A DNA stretch of 64,000 nt from Nostoc sp. JL34 (GCF_017114945.1 NZ_JABXKQ010000064.1:1-64000), one strand, 5' to 3'. Shown: positions 9,043 to 18,470, counted from the stretch's first letter. Translations and numbers: made by a program. The notes: generated by a model from the letters alone, not told the origin.

Positions 9043-9480
9043 ATGACTGAAACTGCAACCGCGCCATTAACCGGAAAAACACTACTTGCTAAAGTAAAAG
9101 AACTTTCCACCTTACCACGCCGAGAAAGAGCTAAACAGTGCGGCTATTACACTGTTACTAAGAATAACCAGGTTCGTGTCAATCTCACCGATTTTTATGA
9201 CGCTTTGCTCTCTGCTAGAGGAATTCCTCTAAGTCCAGAAGCACCTAAAGATGGTCGTGGTCGTGAACCGACATATCGGGTTAGTGTCCATCAAAATGGT
9301 CAGATTGTGATTGGTGCTACATATACCAAAGCAATGGGTTTAAAGCCTGGAGATGAGTTTGAAATTAGACTGGGATACAAACATATTCACTTAATTCAAC
9401 TTGGTGAAACTGATAAAAAACTGACCTCACAAGATATAGACTCTGACGAATCAGACGAAGATTTAGAAGACGAAGAGTAA
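9043..9480 (+). CDS. cyAbrB family transcriptional regulator (CalA-like)
   Basis: This 145-residue protein belongs to the cyanobacteria-specific AbrB-like regulators. The sequence TLPRRERAKQCGYYTVTKN is a hallmark, and the DNA-binding swapped-hairpin domain is C-terminal, around VHQNGQIVIGATYTKAMGLKPGDEFEIRL split by the GRGREPTYRVS motif. The tail is strongly acidic (SDESDEDLEDEE). Family members regulate carbon/nitrogen balance, hydrogenase and iron superoxide dismutase genes and heterocyst functions. The context resembles that of Anabaena calA (alr0946), but I assign the paralogue from memory only. I start at ATG 9043, about 15 nt after a GGAGAGAGTAAGG purine run; a TTG three codons earlier is less likely. 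Confidence 0.88.
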   Translation: MTETATAPLTGKTLLAKVKELSTLPRRERAKQCGYYTVTKNNQVRVNLTDFYDALLSARGIPLSPEAPKDGRGREPTYRVSVHQNGQIVIGATYTKAMGLKPGDEFEIRLGYKHIHLIQLGETDKKLTSQDIDSDESDEDLEDEE

Positions 9481-9649
9481 ATTTGCTGATGGTAGGGATA
9501 AGTTTCAGGTGATGATAACTTCTCCTTATCCGAATAGCAAACTGGTAGCTCTGTTGAGAAAATTTTGTCCCAGGTAAAAAATACGATTAGACCCCTTGCA
9601 GAAGTCACCAAGTTTAGTAGAGTCTTGATTAATCAACAAGAAATCTATA

Positions 9650-10543
9650 ATGCAAGGAGTCTATCGTGTTTTTTTGTTTATTTTGATAACTTTCTTTGAG
9701 CCTTCGGTCAACGCCTTGCTGACATTTATGGAAAATGCACCAGCACTAGTTATAGTGATGGAATTTTTTATTTGCTGGATAGTTTGCTGGTTACCAGTAG
9801 CAGCAGTATCAGCAATATTGCTTAATTGGCAACCTCCTAAACCTTTGCAGCCAGAGCAAAAGATGCCGTTATTGGTGTCACTTTATCTATTAGCTCCTCT
9901 GACTCTTTGGGGAGTAATTTGGCTGACTAATAAATCCTTTTCAGATTACGGTTTTGTTAGCAATCTTTCAAGTTTTACTTCTTTAGCAATAGGTTTCGGT
10001 TTGGGAGTGGTGAGCCTAGCTATTGTATTTAGTGGGCAATTATGGTTAGGTTGGTGTTCTGTTGAAAAGACGAATTTCAAGTTACTACTACCCATCTTGC
10101 TACCGATTTTCTTGATAGCGTTGTTAGTCGGTGGGATAGAAGAGTTAGTTTTTCGCGGTTTCCTGTTCACTGAATTAGCGCAGGATTACCCAATTTGGGT
10201 AGCAGCAGTAATTTCTAGCTTGGTTTTTGCCTTGCTACACCTGGTTTGGGAGCAACGTGAAACTGCACCCCAACTCCCTGGATTGTGGCTGATGGGAATG
10301 GTGCTGGTATTGGCACGTTTTGCCGATCATGGTAACTTGGGTTTAGCTTGGGGATTGCACGCAGGATGGGTATGGGCGATCGCTACCATAGATACAGCAG
10401 AACTAATTACTTACACAGGTAAAGTCTCTGACTGGTTCACAGGTAAGAATAAAAAACCCCTAGCCGGCTTGGCGGGAATTATTTGTGTACTGGGAACTGG
10501 AGTAATTATCTGGTTCTTCTCTAAGTATTTTAATTTTCCATAG
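9650..10543 (+). CDS. CPBP family intramembrane metalloprotease
   Basis: This 297-residue polytopic membrane protein has the CAAX-protease/bacteriocin-processing (Abi) active-site set: E164-E165 and R169 in GGIEELVFRG, H197 in FALLHLVW and H237 in GLHAGWVW. Members are glutamate-type intramembrane proteases. Bacterial substrates are mostly unknown, and some confer bacteriocin self-immunity. Seven or eight hydrophobic helices are visible. It follows the cyAbrB gene by about 170 nt and converges on the M48 protease gene, with a strong palindrome between them. A second Met at residue 27 is an alternative start. Confidence 0.88.
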   Translation: MQGVYRVFLFILITFFEPSVNALLTFMENAPALVIVMEFFICWIVCWLPVAAVSAILLNWQPPKPLQPEQKMPLLVSLYLLAPLTLWGVIWLTNKSFSDYGFVSNLSSFTSLAIGFGLGVVSLAIVFSGQLWLGWCSVEKTNFKLLLPILLPIFLIALLVGGIEELVFRGFLFTELAQDYPIWVAAVISSLVFALLHLVWEQRETAPQLPGLWLMGMVLVLARFADHGNLGLAWGLHAGWVWAIATIDTAELITYTGKVSDWFTGKNKKPLAGLAGIICVLGTGVIIWFFSKYFNFP

Positions 10544-10565
10544 AAAATTTACGTTAACTACCCAG

Positions 10566-10594
10566 ATCCCCGACTTCTCAAAGAAGTCGGGGAT
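10566..10594. terminator. Bidirectional hairpin between convergent protease genes
   Basis: The arms ATCCCCGACTTCT and AGAAGTCGGGGAT pair perfectly over 13 bp around loop CAA. It lies 22 nt after the CPBP stop and 25 nt from the stop of the opposing M48 gene. It can act as a terminator for both. The same palindrome type is a dispersed element in Nostoc genomes. Confidence 0.75.
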
Positions 10595-10619
10595 ATAAAT
10601 CCACCTTTAGTACTAAAAA

Positions 10620-11582
10620 CTACTCATTCCTTCTAATTCTGTCAATTTCTCGTTGTAATTCTTCAATTTGACGGCGCAAACTTTCTGTTTGATTTTCGGA
10701 AGATTCTGCTGAAACATTTACCGATCCGGAAGCAGGCGATCGCTGATAATTTCCTCGGCGAATTTGCTGGTATTCTTCGGATACTGCCCACGCCCGTAAG
10801 TAATGTAAGCGTTCAACAGGAAAAGGATGGCTCAACATACTACCTTGAGCGCCATTGTAGATCAAGAATTTATATATCTGATTCAGTCCATCTTCATCAA
10901 GTGCCTGATAATTTTCTGACTGCTTGATAAACTCTTGTAAACTACACTCATTGGCATATTTGTTACTACCGCCAGAAAGTTTCATCATCGTTGACATCAC
11001 GGGATTCAAGTCATCCATCACTAGTAGTGCGGCGCGATCTGAAGATAACTCGGCTTTACGCCGCCACTCAAAAAAGGCGTAAATCAAGCCTTGTGTTACA
11101 AGATTACCGATGCCGAAGGTCAATTCTCCCAAGGCAGAAGCAGCACTCATCGCCCACATCGCCATTTGAATTAAAATAGTATGACCACATTTAATATGCC
11201 CCAGTTCATGGGCTAGCACTACCCGAATCTCGGCTTCGTCTAGTAAGTCTAGTATCCCTGTATTTATGACTATGTAAGGATTCTCTTGCCCCAGCGCATA
11301 GCTATTTGCTTGGGGATTTTGCGAGACAAACAGTGTAGGTTCTGGGTAAATGTCCAAATCTCGGAGGCATTCCCGAAACATCTGGTAAATAGTGGAATAT
11401 TGACGCGGCCCGACTTGGATGGTGTTACCCATTAGATAGACTAATTGAGGGCGTTCGTAGATAAATTCCACAAATTTACGAGCGATTAAATCAAATCCCG
11501 GTAAATTTCGTAAAGCTTGCTCGGCTTGGCGATCTAGTGGATGCCTGAAGGCTTCGCTGGAAATTCCTGTGTAAGTTGGCAT
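10620..11582 (-). CDS. M48 family metallopeptidase
   Basis: This 320-residue zinc protease has HELGH at residues 125-129 and the third ligand E178 in RRKAELSSDRAAL, so the catalytic site is complete. Hydrophobic stretches around 135-172 may dip into the membrane as in HtpX/M48B proteins. A Ser/Glu-rich C-terminal tail ends in a probable coiled coil (TESLRRQIEELQREIDRIRR). Unlike typical HtpX, it lacks N-terminal transmembrane helices. M48 proteases take part in membrane-protein quality control; the substrate here is unknown. Upstream of its start is a long inverted repeat (11611-11665). Confidence 0.88.
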   Translation of the reverse strand: MPTYTGISSEAFRHPLDRQAEQALRNLPGFDLIARKFVEFIYERPQLVYLMGNTIQVGPRQYSTIYQMFRECLRDLDIYPEPTLFVSQNPQANSYALGQENPYIVINTGILDLLDEAEIRVVLAHELGHIKCGHTILIQMAMWAMSAASALGELTFGIGNLVTQGLIYAFFEWRRKAELSSDRAALLVMDDLNPVMSTMMKLSGGSNKYANECSLQEFIKQSENYQALDEDGLNQIYKFLIYNGAQGSMLSHPFPVERLHYLRAWAVSEEYQQIRRGNYQRSPASGSVNVSAESSENQTESLRRQIEELQREIDRIRRNE

Positions 11583-11610
11583 AATTCAGGGTGTTAGATC
11601 AGTGAACAAT

Positions 11611-11665
11611 TATCAGTTAACAGTTATCAGTCAACAGTCTAGTAACTGGTAACTGTTAACTGATA
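11611..11665. repeat. Inverted repeat with 21-bp arms
   Basis: The arms (11611-11631 and 11645-11665) are built from ttatcagttaacag-type units and pair with one mismatch. It lies between the divergent M48 and DinG-like genes, so it could be a regulatory cruciform or one more copy of the short-repeat families of this genome. Confidence 0.65.
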
Positions 11666-11725
11666 ACTGAATAATAGAAATGGGGCTTTGTTAGTAAAAG
11701 TCACTTTGTATGGAATTAAAAGCGT

Positions 11726-13282
11726 GTGATTGAGGCAGAAGTTCATTTGTCACTACATAACTTTTTGCGATCGCAAGCGGGGTTCCCTTCCTGGCCCCAT
11801 CATTTGACGATGGCACGGTTGGTAGCACGCGCCTTGCGCCTGGGACGTAGCGCCCTAATTCAAGTAGGGGCAGTTTGTGGCTATCAAGGGCGGTATCGTA
11901 CTAGTTTCGTAGCATCAGCCCTGATGTGGCATGGCCCTGTAATTATTGTTGCTCAAGAAGCGGTGCAGCAACTTCTGCTGCGAGTGGAAATTCCCCGGCT
12001 ACAGCACTGGCTAGCAGCCAATAAATCGATTAGAACAGGTGACGCTTGGCCTGATGCTGAGTTCCAAGGGCTACTGTTGATCTCCCCAGAAGCTTGGTTA
12101 ACAGGGCAATTGGCTGGTGGCGATCGCTTTCCCCAAGGCATTCCCACAATTATTGATGGGGTAGATGATCTCGAAGATTGGGTTCGTGACCAACTTACCC
12201 AAGATATTCAACCCCATGATTGGGATCAACTCATGCTGGCTTGCCCAAACCAAGCTGAGGCAATTCGCGAAGCACGGATACAACTGACACACGAACTTTT
12301 CCAGCATCCTGCTAATCCCTATGAGTGTTATCTAATTTCCCAGCCAGAAATAGAAATTTTGAGTCGCCTGTATTTGGCTTTAGATCGAGCAAACCTCCCA
12401 GATAAGTGGAAAAATTTCTGGCAAAAATTCCAACCCCTTGATGAAAATCTTTCCCCCCCTGTTTCCCCTCCTCTCTTCTGGGCGACTATTGCCCATAGAC
12501 AAGGTTTATTTTCTTTGCACTACGCCCCAATGGAATTAGGGGAAATACTCTCGCCTATTTGGCAGCGACAGCCAGTAGTTTTAATTGGCAGCGCTATAGA
12601 ACCGGAAACTGAGGCCCCTCTTTTCCGACAGCGCCTTGGTTTGGACGATTTAACTTGCCTGAAGTTCTCTTCGGAGAGTCAAGCAGAAGCAATTCAACTG
12701 TATGTACCCTATAAGTTGCCTCTACCCAACACGCCAGAATTTCAAGCGGCATTTATTCATAAAGTCCGCACACTGGTTTGTCTAAGTGCGACAGCACCAG
12801 GATTAACGGTTGTCTTGGTGGGGGATGTGCCACTCAAGGCTCAAGTTGCGACAATTCTGGCTTCAGAGTTTGGTTCGCGGGTGCAAGTAGAAAAAACTTG
12901 TTTGGATGAAAATGGTATTTTAATTAGCGGTTGGGAATTTTGGCGAGAACATCAACGAGTCTTGCCAGCACCCCATCTGTTAATCATTGCTACTTTGCCA
13001 CTACCGTCTTTGGAAAACCCCCTGGTAGCTGGTAGGGTAGCTCTTTATAAGCGATCGCATCAAGATTGGTTTCGTTTATATTTGTTGCCAGCTGCTTTAA
13101 ATGAATTACAAAGGGCGATCGCTCCAGTTCGAGAAAGTCAAGGGATCGTAGCTTTACTTGATAGTCGTGTTGTTAACCGCAGCTACGGCGCTCAAATTCT
13201 CGCAGCTTTAAGTCCTCTGGCACGCATTAACTATCTCGATCCCAGCCTGTTTTCCAATACCGATGAGGAAAATTCTGCTTAA
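11726..13282 (+). CDS. DinG-like helicase-fold protein with degenerate motifs
   Basis: This 518-residue protein aligns by eye with superfamily 2 DinG/Rad3-type helicases, but its ATPase motifs are eroded. The Walker A region reads GAVCGYQGRYRTSF instead of GxGKS/T, the DEAH box position reads TIIDGVDDLEDW, and motif VI reads LQRAIAPVRESQGIVALLDSR where DinG has QGxGRLIR...DxR. The overall layout remains: motif Ia-like GPVIIVAQEAVQQLLL and a C-terminal RecA-like domain ending YLLPAALNELQ then SYGAQILAAL. ATP hydrolysis is therefore doubtful, and a scaffold or DNA-binding role is possible. It lacks an iron-sulfur cysteine cluster. GTG start. Cyanobacterial orthologues are, as I recall, annotated simply as DNA helicases. 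Confidence 0.6.
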   Translation: MIEAEVHLSLHNFLRSQAGFPSWPHHLTMARLVARALRLGRSALIQVGAVCGYQGRYRTSFVASALMWHGPVIIVAQEAVQQLLLRVEIPRLQHWLAANKSIRTGDAWPDAEFQGLLLISPEAWLTGQLAGGDRFPQGIPTIIDGVDDLEDWVRDQLTQDIQPHDWDQLMLACPNQAEAIREARIQLTHELFQHPANPYECYLISQPEIEILSRLYLALDRANLPDKWKNFWQKFQPLDENLSPPVSPPLFWATIAHRQGLFSLHYAPMELGEILSPIWQRQPVVLIGSAIEPETEAPLFRQRLGLDDLTCLKFSSESQAEAIQLYVPYKLPLPNTPEFQAAFIHKVRTLVCLSATAPGLTVVLVGDVPLKAQVATILASEFGSRVQVEKTCLDENGILISGWEFWREHQRVLPAPHLLIIATLPLPSLENPLVAGRVALYKRSHQDWFRLYLLPAALNELQRAIAPVRESQGIVALLDSRVVNRSYGAQILAALSPLARINYLDPSLFSNTDEENSA

Positions 13283-13455
13283 AATTCAGTCACCAGTGCC
13301 CCATCCCCAATTTAAATTTTGTCAACCAAAGCGCGATCGTCTAAAAGCAAGCACTATTATCAGCTTATAGAAGGTGATGCGATTCATCGCCTCTCTGTAG
13401 CCATGATTCCTGGAAAGATAAATTTAGAACCTAAGTAAAATTTGAGTTGCTGATT

Positions 13456-13671
13456 ATGGGTGAAGCAAAGCGTCGTAAAAACATACTAGGGGAAACATAT
13501 AGTCAAGAGACTCGCATCTTGTCTTGGGTTCCCATCACAAAAACTCAAGCCGAACTATTTGTCAGTTGGACTACTCGTGGTGCCTGGATAGGCATTGGTC
13601 TTATGGTTATAGGATGGGCAACGATCCGTTTTATTGGCCCAGCTTTTGGTTGGTGGCAAGTAGTTTCCTAA
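13456..13671 (+). CDS. DUF2839 small membrane protein
   Basis: The 71-residue protein starts MGEAKRRKNILGE, typical of the cyanobacterial DUF2839 family. It has a hydrophilic N-terminal half and one or two hydrophobic segments near the C-terminus (AWIGIGLMVIGWATIRFIG). Function unknown, probably a membrane-associated small protein. I prefer the ATG at 13456; an in-frame TTG three codons earlier also exists. A hairpin lies seven bases after the stop. Confidence 0.75.
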   Translation: MGEAKRRKNILGETYSQETRILSWVPITKTQAELFVSWTTRGAWIGIGLMVIGWATIRFIGPAFGWWQVVS

Positions 13672-13677
13672 TACTCT

Positions 13678-13694
13678 CACCCCTTGAAGGGGTG
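13678..13694 (+). terminator. Hairpin after DUF2839 gene
   Basis: The arms CACCCC and GGGGTG pair around TTGAA, seven bases after the stop codon, followed by GGATTCTT. It is a plausible weak terminator. It also resembles the end hairpins of IS200/IS605-type elements, but no transposase remnant was found next to it. Confidence 0.45.
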
Positions 13695-14750
13695 GGATTC
13701 TTAACTCATTGGGAGTGCAACCGCTTTCCCTTTGGTAATGTCATAGAGTTTTAAATAATGCATATAGCTTGCTTCCCCGTAGAGTTAGGGGTGCGCCGAC
13801 TCGCTAACGTCATTCGTAGTTAAATTAGTTGGGGTTTAAATCTCTAACTTTCTTCTAGACCACCAAGAAAGACAATTACGCGCAAGTGTTTCGCCAATAA
13901 TTACGAATTACGAATTAGTTAACCGAGTGATTAATAAAAAATAATTACTCATTTTAAATAAATAATCGAAATATATTATATATGCATTGAGTTTGGCAAA
14001 ACCAAACTACGATAAAACTCTTTCCAAATTACCGTGCTTTGGTTTGTACAACTTTTGGAGGATAATCCCAAGATAGCTGAAAATACTGCCTAAATGGCAA
14101 CATTCATCTCCTGAGTTTAGGTATTGTCAGTGTTGAGTTGCCCCATTGTGGAGTCTACATTCCCACTTTTCTACTAATTATGTAAAGTTTGTATAAAGGA
14201 TTACAGATAACCCGCCTTTAGTACTGAATCTAAAATTTGCACTGTCATTTGCTCAACTTTATATACAGGAAGAACGAATTTGGTATACCTAATCATTTGT
14301 CTATACCAAAATCTACGTTATAAAGAGAACAGATCAAATATCTAAGCAAGAGATACTATAACGGTGCAAAACTACGCTATAGCCTCTAATGAAAGGGATA
14401 TTGGCTGCACGTAGTCAATAAAAACGAAATATGTAGCTTTTCGGTAGTTGACTAGTGCTAGATTTAAGTTACTCTTAAGGCGGATCGCTTCCTGTAAGAA
14501 TCTACCCTGACAGAAGTGTATAAAGATATAGTTAAATTTAGCAATTCTGTCCGAGATTTTGGATTTCCAAACTGAATAGTTTGATACGGCGCTCAAAACC
14601 CCGATACACTACCCTAAACAAGGTAGTCAATTAACGACTCAATATCATTTGTCTGGTAATTGTAATGAATAGTTTACAATACCAGTGGATGAGAAAATCT
14701 AAAGAAAATATAAAAGAGACTCAAACGACTGTGGTGTCTGGAGGACAAAA
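13695..14750. other. About 1.05 kb AT-rich intergenic region
   Basis: No convincing gene was found between the DUF2839 and DUF1815 genes. It contains a fragment of a dispersed repeat (13793-13809, reverse complement cgttagcgagtcggcgc) also present inside the EamA gene at about 23382-23403. The rest is AT-rich and probably carries the promoter of the downstream gene. Confidence 0.45.
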
Positions 14751-15095
14751 GTGTTTCTGAGACTAGCACATCAACATAGACAATTCGTTCAAGACTTGGT
14801 AATGAACCTACAAGCCTTGGCGGTTGTACTAGAGCGGCGCGGATATCCTGCGTCCTGTTACACGTGTGGCGACCAAATGAATAGTGCATCATTTATGGTT
14901 AGCTTGGGTGATAACCATCTGATTCGATTTTTAGTGTCTGATTACGGGATTACTTGGACGGAAATGCGGGATGACCGCGAATTAATGAAACTAGAAGGTG
15001 CGGAGGCAATTAGTCAGCTAGACGAATTGGCTAATCTTGTCAAGCAATCTATGCAAACTGATACAGGCTCTAAAACTCTTGCCAAGAAGTATTAA
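14751..15095 (+). CDS. DUF1815-type conserved cyanobacterial protein
   Basis: This 114-residue soluble protein contains VQDLVMNLQALAVVLERRGY, then CYTCGDQMNSASFMVSLGD and YGITWTEMRDDRELMKLEG. These match the cyanobacterial DUF1815 family as I remember it. The function is unknown. The two cysteines in CYTCGD could bind metal or form a disulfide. The GTG start is supported by a strong GGAGG (14740-14744) six bases upstream, unusual in this window where few genes have a clear Shine-Dalgarno sequence. It stands alone, with more than 400 nt on each side. Confidence 0.7.
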   Translation: MFLRLAHQHRQFVQDLVMNLQALAVVLERRGYPASCYTCGDQMNSASFMVSLGDNHLIRFLVSDYGITWTEMRDDRELMKLEGAEAISQLDELANLVKQSMQTDTGSKTLAKKY

Positions 15096-15543
15096 GGTTC
15101 CAAAGGTCGATGGCAAATTAGAAATTGATTATCGGTAGCTGGTAATCGGTAATAGTCGCTTAATTAGCGATCGCTCTTACCTATTCTCCATTACCATTAA
15201 GTGATTGGCTCGTCGCTAGCCCATCGCATATTTTTTTGTACCTGCCAAAACCTCACGAGCCGGATTTATTAAGCCTTTCGCTGGAAGGTGTTAAAACACA
15301 CAAAATTCAGAAATTGGGTAGTTGAGCGCTCCTCTTTTTCCAAAATCTCATGAAAACGCGATAACTTCTCTACGAGACGCTGCGCGTAGCTTGCTTTACT
15401 GTAGGGGTACGTTAAGCTCCGCTAATGCAGTTTTCGTTAATTATGTCTAAAATTTTTGCAGATGCGATCGCCATGACCTGATTTTCCAATTGAGACATCA
15501 GTCACAAGCTTGCAAAAGTCATCTCGTAACAGAGGATCAACAC
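15096..15543. other. Intergenic gap with no gene seen
   Basis: This gap lies between the 3' ends of the DUF1815 gene and the convergent CHAT protease gene. It carries two GCGATCGC octamers and a gagacgctgcgcgtagc-type dispersed repeat around 15373-15390. No ORF or RNA gene was recognised. Confidence 0.45.
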
Positions 15544-17613
15544 TTAAAGTCCATTGCCAATCAAAATAAAGGGCGCCCAATAGTATGGATGACTAAAGTC
15601 ACTAACTGCGGTCACGGGTGCATTGTGACTTATTTTCTTCCAATCTCCAGTAATTAATGAGACTTGAGCTTGTCGTAAAGCTTCAGTTTTAGTCAACTTA
15701 TCAGTAGAGAGAATAGCATAAAAAGCACTCATGAGTGCTTGTGTACCGCCATCGTCTACAGACCACAAAGAGGCGATCGCGGCTCTAGCGCCGGTTTGTT
15801 GCATCTGATAGCCAAAGCCCAAAATTTCCTCACCGTTACCTAACTTGCCTCCCAAGCCGGTTTCACAGGCGCTCAACACTACCAAATCGACATTAGGGAG
15901 TGACCAAGTGGCGACATTTCTAAAATTGACGCGATCGCCATTCCCGAATAAAATAAACGAATCTTCTGGTTTACCAACCATAAAGGCTGCATGAGTCGCT
16001 AAATGGACAATTGTATAGTCATCCATTTGGGGTACAGCGACTTTAGGTGTAAAGGCATCGTCTAAAAGCTTCGTAGTTTCAGGAACCGCAGCTGCTAGAC
16101 TTTCTACCTCCCGCGTTGCAAAGGGTAAGCCAGCAAAAGCAACCTGTCGATTCCCAACTTTGATTTGATAATTACCTTTAGTAAAAGCACCCGCTAAAAC
16201 CCGCAAAGTAGATTGTTTTGGGGTGTTTAAGTTAGTCAGACTAGCAGATGTAATGTGATTCACGCTGAAGCGCTGCACTAGCCATTGTTTGCCATCATAT
16301 AAAGCAGTTAAAGGAATGTAGCGTAACTGGTCATCTGGAGCGTAAATCAGAGTTTGTGTACCTGATAACTTCAGGTCTTTCTCTATCGGTTTAATTAGCC
16401 AGTCATATAATTGGCGTGCAGGTGCTTTGATATTTCGACTGGGATTGATTAAAGCTTGGCGGAAAGCATCAATTGTTTGATAGAGGTTTTCGCGCTTTAC
16501 AGCAACGGTGCGATGAATTGGTGGAGATTCAGGAGTTACCAACACCAATTCCAAACTATCTTTTAAAATCAATGGGTAGAGTAATGCCGATTTTTGAGGT
16601 AATCGCGCCAAATTATCTCGAAGTTCGTTGAGACTCTCCAAATCCAAATTTTGCCGCCTAGCTGTACGGCTAATTTGCTCTACCTGTGCTTTCACTGACG
16701 GACTATTAATAAATTCGTTAAATTCATCCAGGAGTTGCTGTTGATCTAAGACTAATTGCTCGATGCGTTGTTTTTGTTCGAGCGATCGCTCTTTGGGGGA
16801 AATTTTCCGTAGTGTTGTTAATTCTTTACCCAACACAACAGCATTATCCACACTTTGATCCAACTTTTGTTTTATTGGTTTTTCTGTTGCCGCTATATTA
16901 ATACCTTTGACAGTACGTTGATTACCTGGCACAGTTTGGAGATATTCCTCTAGTTCTTCAACTTTGAGTAAATCCATTGTCCTTTGCGCTTCAGCAACAC
17001 GTTCCTGTTTCAGCAATTGTTCACCCAAAATACGATATGTCTGGCTAACAGTTATGCTGTAAGCATTTGGTTGCGGCGCACTAAGTGCTGATGGATTCAA
17101 GCGAGCTTTCTCACGATTAATCAAGCAATGCTTGTAGAAAAAAATTGCTAACTCTGGTTTGTTTTGGATATCGAATAAGTAACCTATGTTACTGTAGGTT
17201 TTGCCAAGTCGAACTAGATCCCCAAGTTCTTTGTTAATTAATAGGGCTTGCTGATAAGATTGAAGTGCTTCAGGATACTTCTTTTGACTTTGGTAGATTC
17301 TGCCGATGTTGTTAAATGTTACTGCTTCCCAAGAGCGCTCTCCAAGTTCTCTGCTGATGGCTAATGCTTTCTGTAATCTCTGCAACGCTTCTGTCAATTG
17401 ACCTTGCCGAGATTCTTTGTTAGCTTCTTCGTTGAGGATTTCAATTTCTGAGAACTGATTATTCTTGGGTAAGGCTTGAGCTTTTTCTCCAGAATCGTAC
17501 CTCAACCTTGTATTTGTGTTTACCTGATTATTGTCTGGGTGTGCCATCCCAAAACCTAGTAAACTAAGTAAAGTCAAAGTAACAACACTAACATACCGGA
17601 GATGAGGCTGCAT
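15544..17613 (-). CDS. TPR-CHAT domain protein (caspase-like protease)
   Basis: The 689-residue protein begins with a hydrophobic export signal (SVVTLTLLSLLGFGMAHP), then has about three TPR units near residues 60-150 (EAVTFNNIGRIYQSQKKYPE and following). A mixed helical region follows, and a C-terminal CHAT domain (about 380-689) has the catalytic dyad H541 in IVHLATHAAF and C583 in VVLSACETGLGG. CHAT domains are clan CD peptidases, and some are effectors in type III-E CRISPR (Craspase) or other triggered systems. The combination with TPRs and a signal peptide is frequent in filamentous cyanobacteria, with unknown substrates. No CRISPR or cargo gene is adjacent. It appears monocistronic. Confidence 0.88.
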   Translation of the reverse strand: MQPHLRYVSVVTLTLLSLLGFGMAHPDNNQVNTNTRLRYDSGEKAQALPKNNQFSEIEILNEEANKESRQGQLTEALQRLQKALAISRELGERSWEAVTFNNIGRIYQSQKKYPEALQSYQQALLINKELGDLVRLGKTYSNIGYLFDIQNKPELAIFFYKHCLINREKARLNPSALSAPQPNAYSITVSQTYRILGEQLLKQERVAEAQRTMDLLKVEELEEYLQTVPGNQRTVKGINIAATEKPIKQKLDQSVDNAVVLGKELTTLRKISPKERSLEQKQRIEQLVLDQQQLLDEFNEFINSPSVKAQVEQISRTARRQNLDLESLNELRDNLARLPQKSALLYPLILKDSLELVLVTPESPPIHRTVAVKRENLYQTIDAFRQALINPSRNIKAPARQLYDWLIKPIEKDLKLSGTQTLIYAPDDQLRYIPLTALYDGKQWLVQRFSVNHITSASLTNLNTPKQSTLRVLAGAFTKGNYQIKVGNRQVAFAGLPFATREVESLAAAVPETTKLLDDAFTPKVAVPQMDDYTIVHLATHAAFMVGKPEDSFILFGNGDRVNFRNVATWSLPNVDLVVLSACETGLGGKLGNGEEILGFGYQMQQTGARAAIASLWSVDDGGTQALMSAFYAILSTDKLTKTEALRQAQVSLITGDWKKISHNAPVTAVSDFSHPYYWAPFILIGNGL

Positions 17614-17730
17614 AACAAAACACTCCCTATACTCGGAAGTGTAAATATTAAATCAAGAAGTTAGGCAACGCAATTAATTTTTATGCTGTTGAATAATTTG
17701 AAAAGTTTATAAATACTGAGAAAATTGAAA

Positions 17731-18231
17731 ATGTCAGAAGAAAAACCCAGCCAACCAAAACTACCACCAACCAGCGCTCTTGACAATCCATCCAGTCACG
17801 AGTTTGGGAATTGGTTTGAATATCCTGTCAGAGTGCAACCCCACCACACTGACTATGCCGGTCTTGTCTGGCACGGTTCCTATATAGCTTGGATGGAAGA
17901 AGCGCGGATTGAATGCTTGCGATCTATAGGGATTGAATTTGCTGATTTAGTCGCGATAGGCTGCGATTTACCAGTTGTAGAACTGTCAGTGCGCTATCAC
18001 CGTTCAATTCAATTGGGTATGCCAGTGCTGGTAAAAACGCGCATGGCTGAGGTGACTGGTGTGCGAATCAATTGGGATTACGCCATTGTCTCAACTGATG
18101 GACAACAATTATACGTCACTGCCAAGGTGACATTAGTGGCTTTAGATCGCGAAAGAGGCAAGATTATGCGTCAGTTGCCGCCGAGTTTTAAGGATGCCTT
18201 AGCCAAGATTTCAGCATTAAATAACAATTAA
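17731..18231 (+). CDS. Acyl-CoA thioesterase (4HBT hotdog family)
   Basis: This 166-residue hotdog-fold enzyme has the 4-hydroxybenzoyl-CoA thioesterase signature HTDYAGLVWHGSYIAWMEEAR, in which the Asp in HTDYAG is the catalytic acid of the YbgC/4HBT type. It hydrolyses an acyl- or aryl-CoA thioester; the exact substrate is not shown by the sequence. A role in phylloquinone synthesis (DHNA-CoA hydrolysis) is known for some cyanobacterial members. About 25 N-terminal residues rich in Pro and Ser precede the domain. ATG at 17731 is preferred over an in-frame TTG two codons upstream. Confidence 0.82.
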   Translation: MSEEKPSQPKLPPTSALDNPSSHEFGNWFEYPVRVQPHHTDYAGLVWHGSYIAWMEEARIECLRSIGIEFADLVAIGCDLPVVELSVRYHRSIQLGMPVLVKTRMAEVTGVRINWDYAIVSTDGQQLYVTAKVTLVALDRERGKIMRQLPPSFKDALAKISALNNN

Positions 18232-18272
18232 CCAAAAAATGAATTCTAAATTCTGCATTCATAATTCATTTT

Positions 18273-18470
18273 TTACTTGCTGATTTGGATCTGCGACAGA
18301 TTTTGAGCAAACTGCGTTACGTAATGCCAAATATCTTGTGGGGTAATGCCAAAGCTAATATTTAATAAAATAAGGATTGCCGCAAGAGTTAATGCAGTAC
18401 TCACGGTTGCTTTTAACAACTTCCACAATATTATGAAGACTATCCAAGCTACAATCAACGTAACAATCAT
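18273..18470 (-). CDS. Small membrane protein, unknown function
   Basis: This 65-residue protein has two hydrophobic stretches (MIVTLIVAWIVFIILWKLL and TALTLAAILILLNISFGI) followed by an amphipathic tail, TPQDIWHYVTQFAQNLSQ. The regular hydrophobic pattern and clean boundaries suggest a real small integral membrane protein. I recall similar short hypotheticals in Nostoc but cannot name a family. It is convergent with the thioesterase gene. Confidence 0.55.
   Translation of the reverse strand: MIVTLIVAWIVFIILWKLLKATVSTALTLAAILILLNISFGITPQDIWHYVTQFAQNLSQIQISK

Noticed and set aside
13678..13760. IS200/IS605 right-end remnant
   Set aside because: The hairpin resembles such ends, but no transposase or TnpB piece was found beside it; kept only as a possible terminator.
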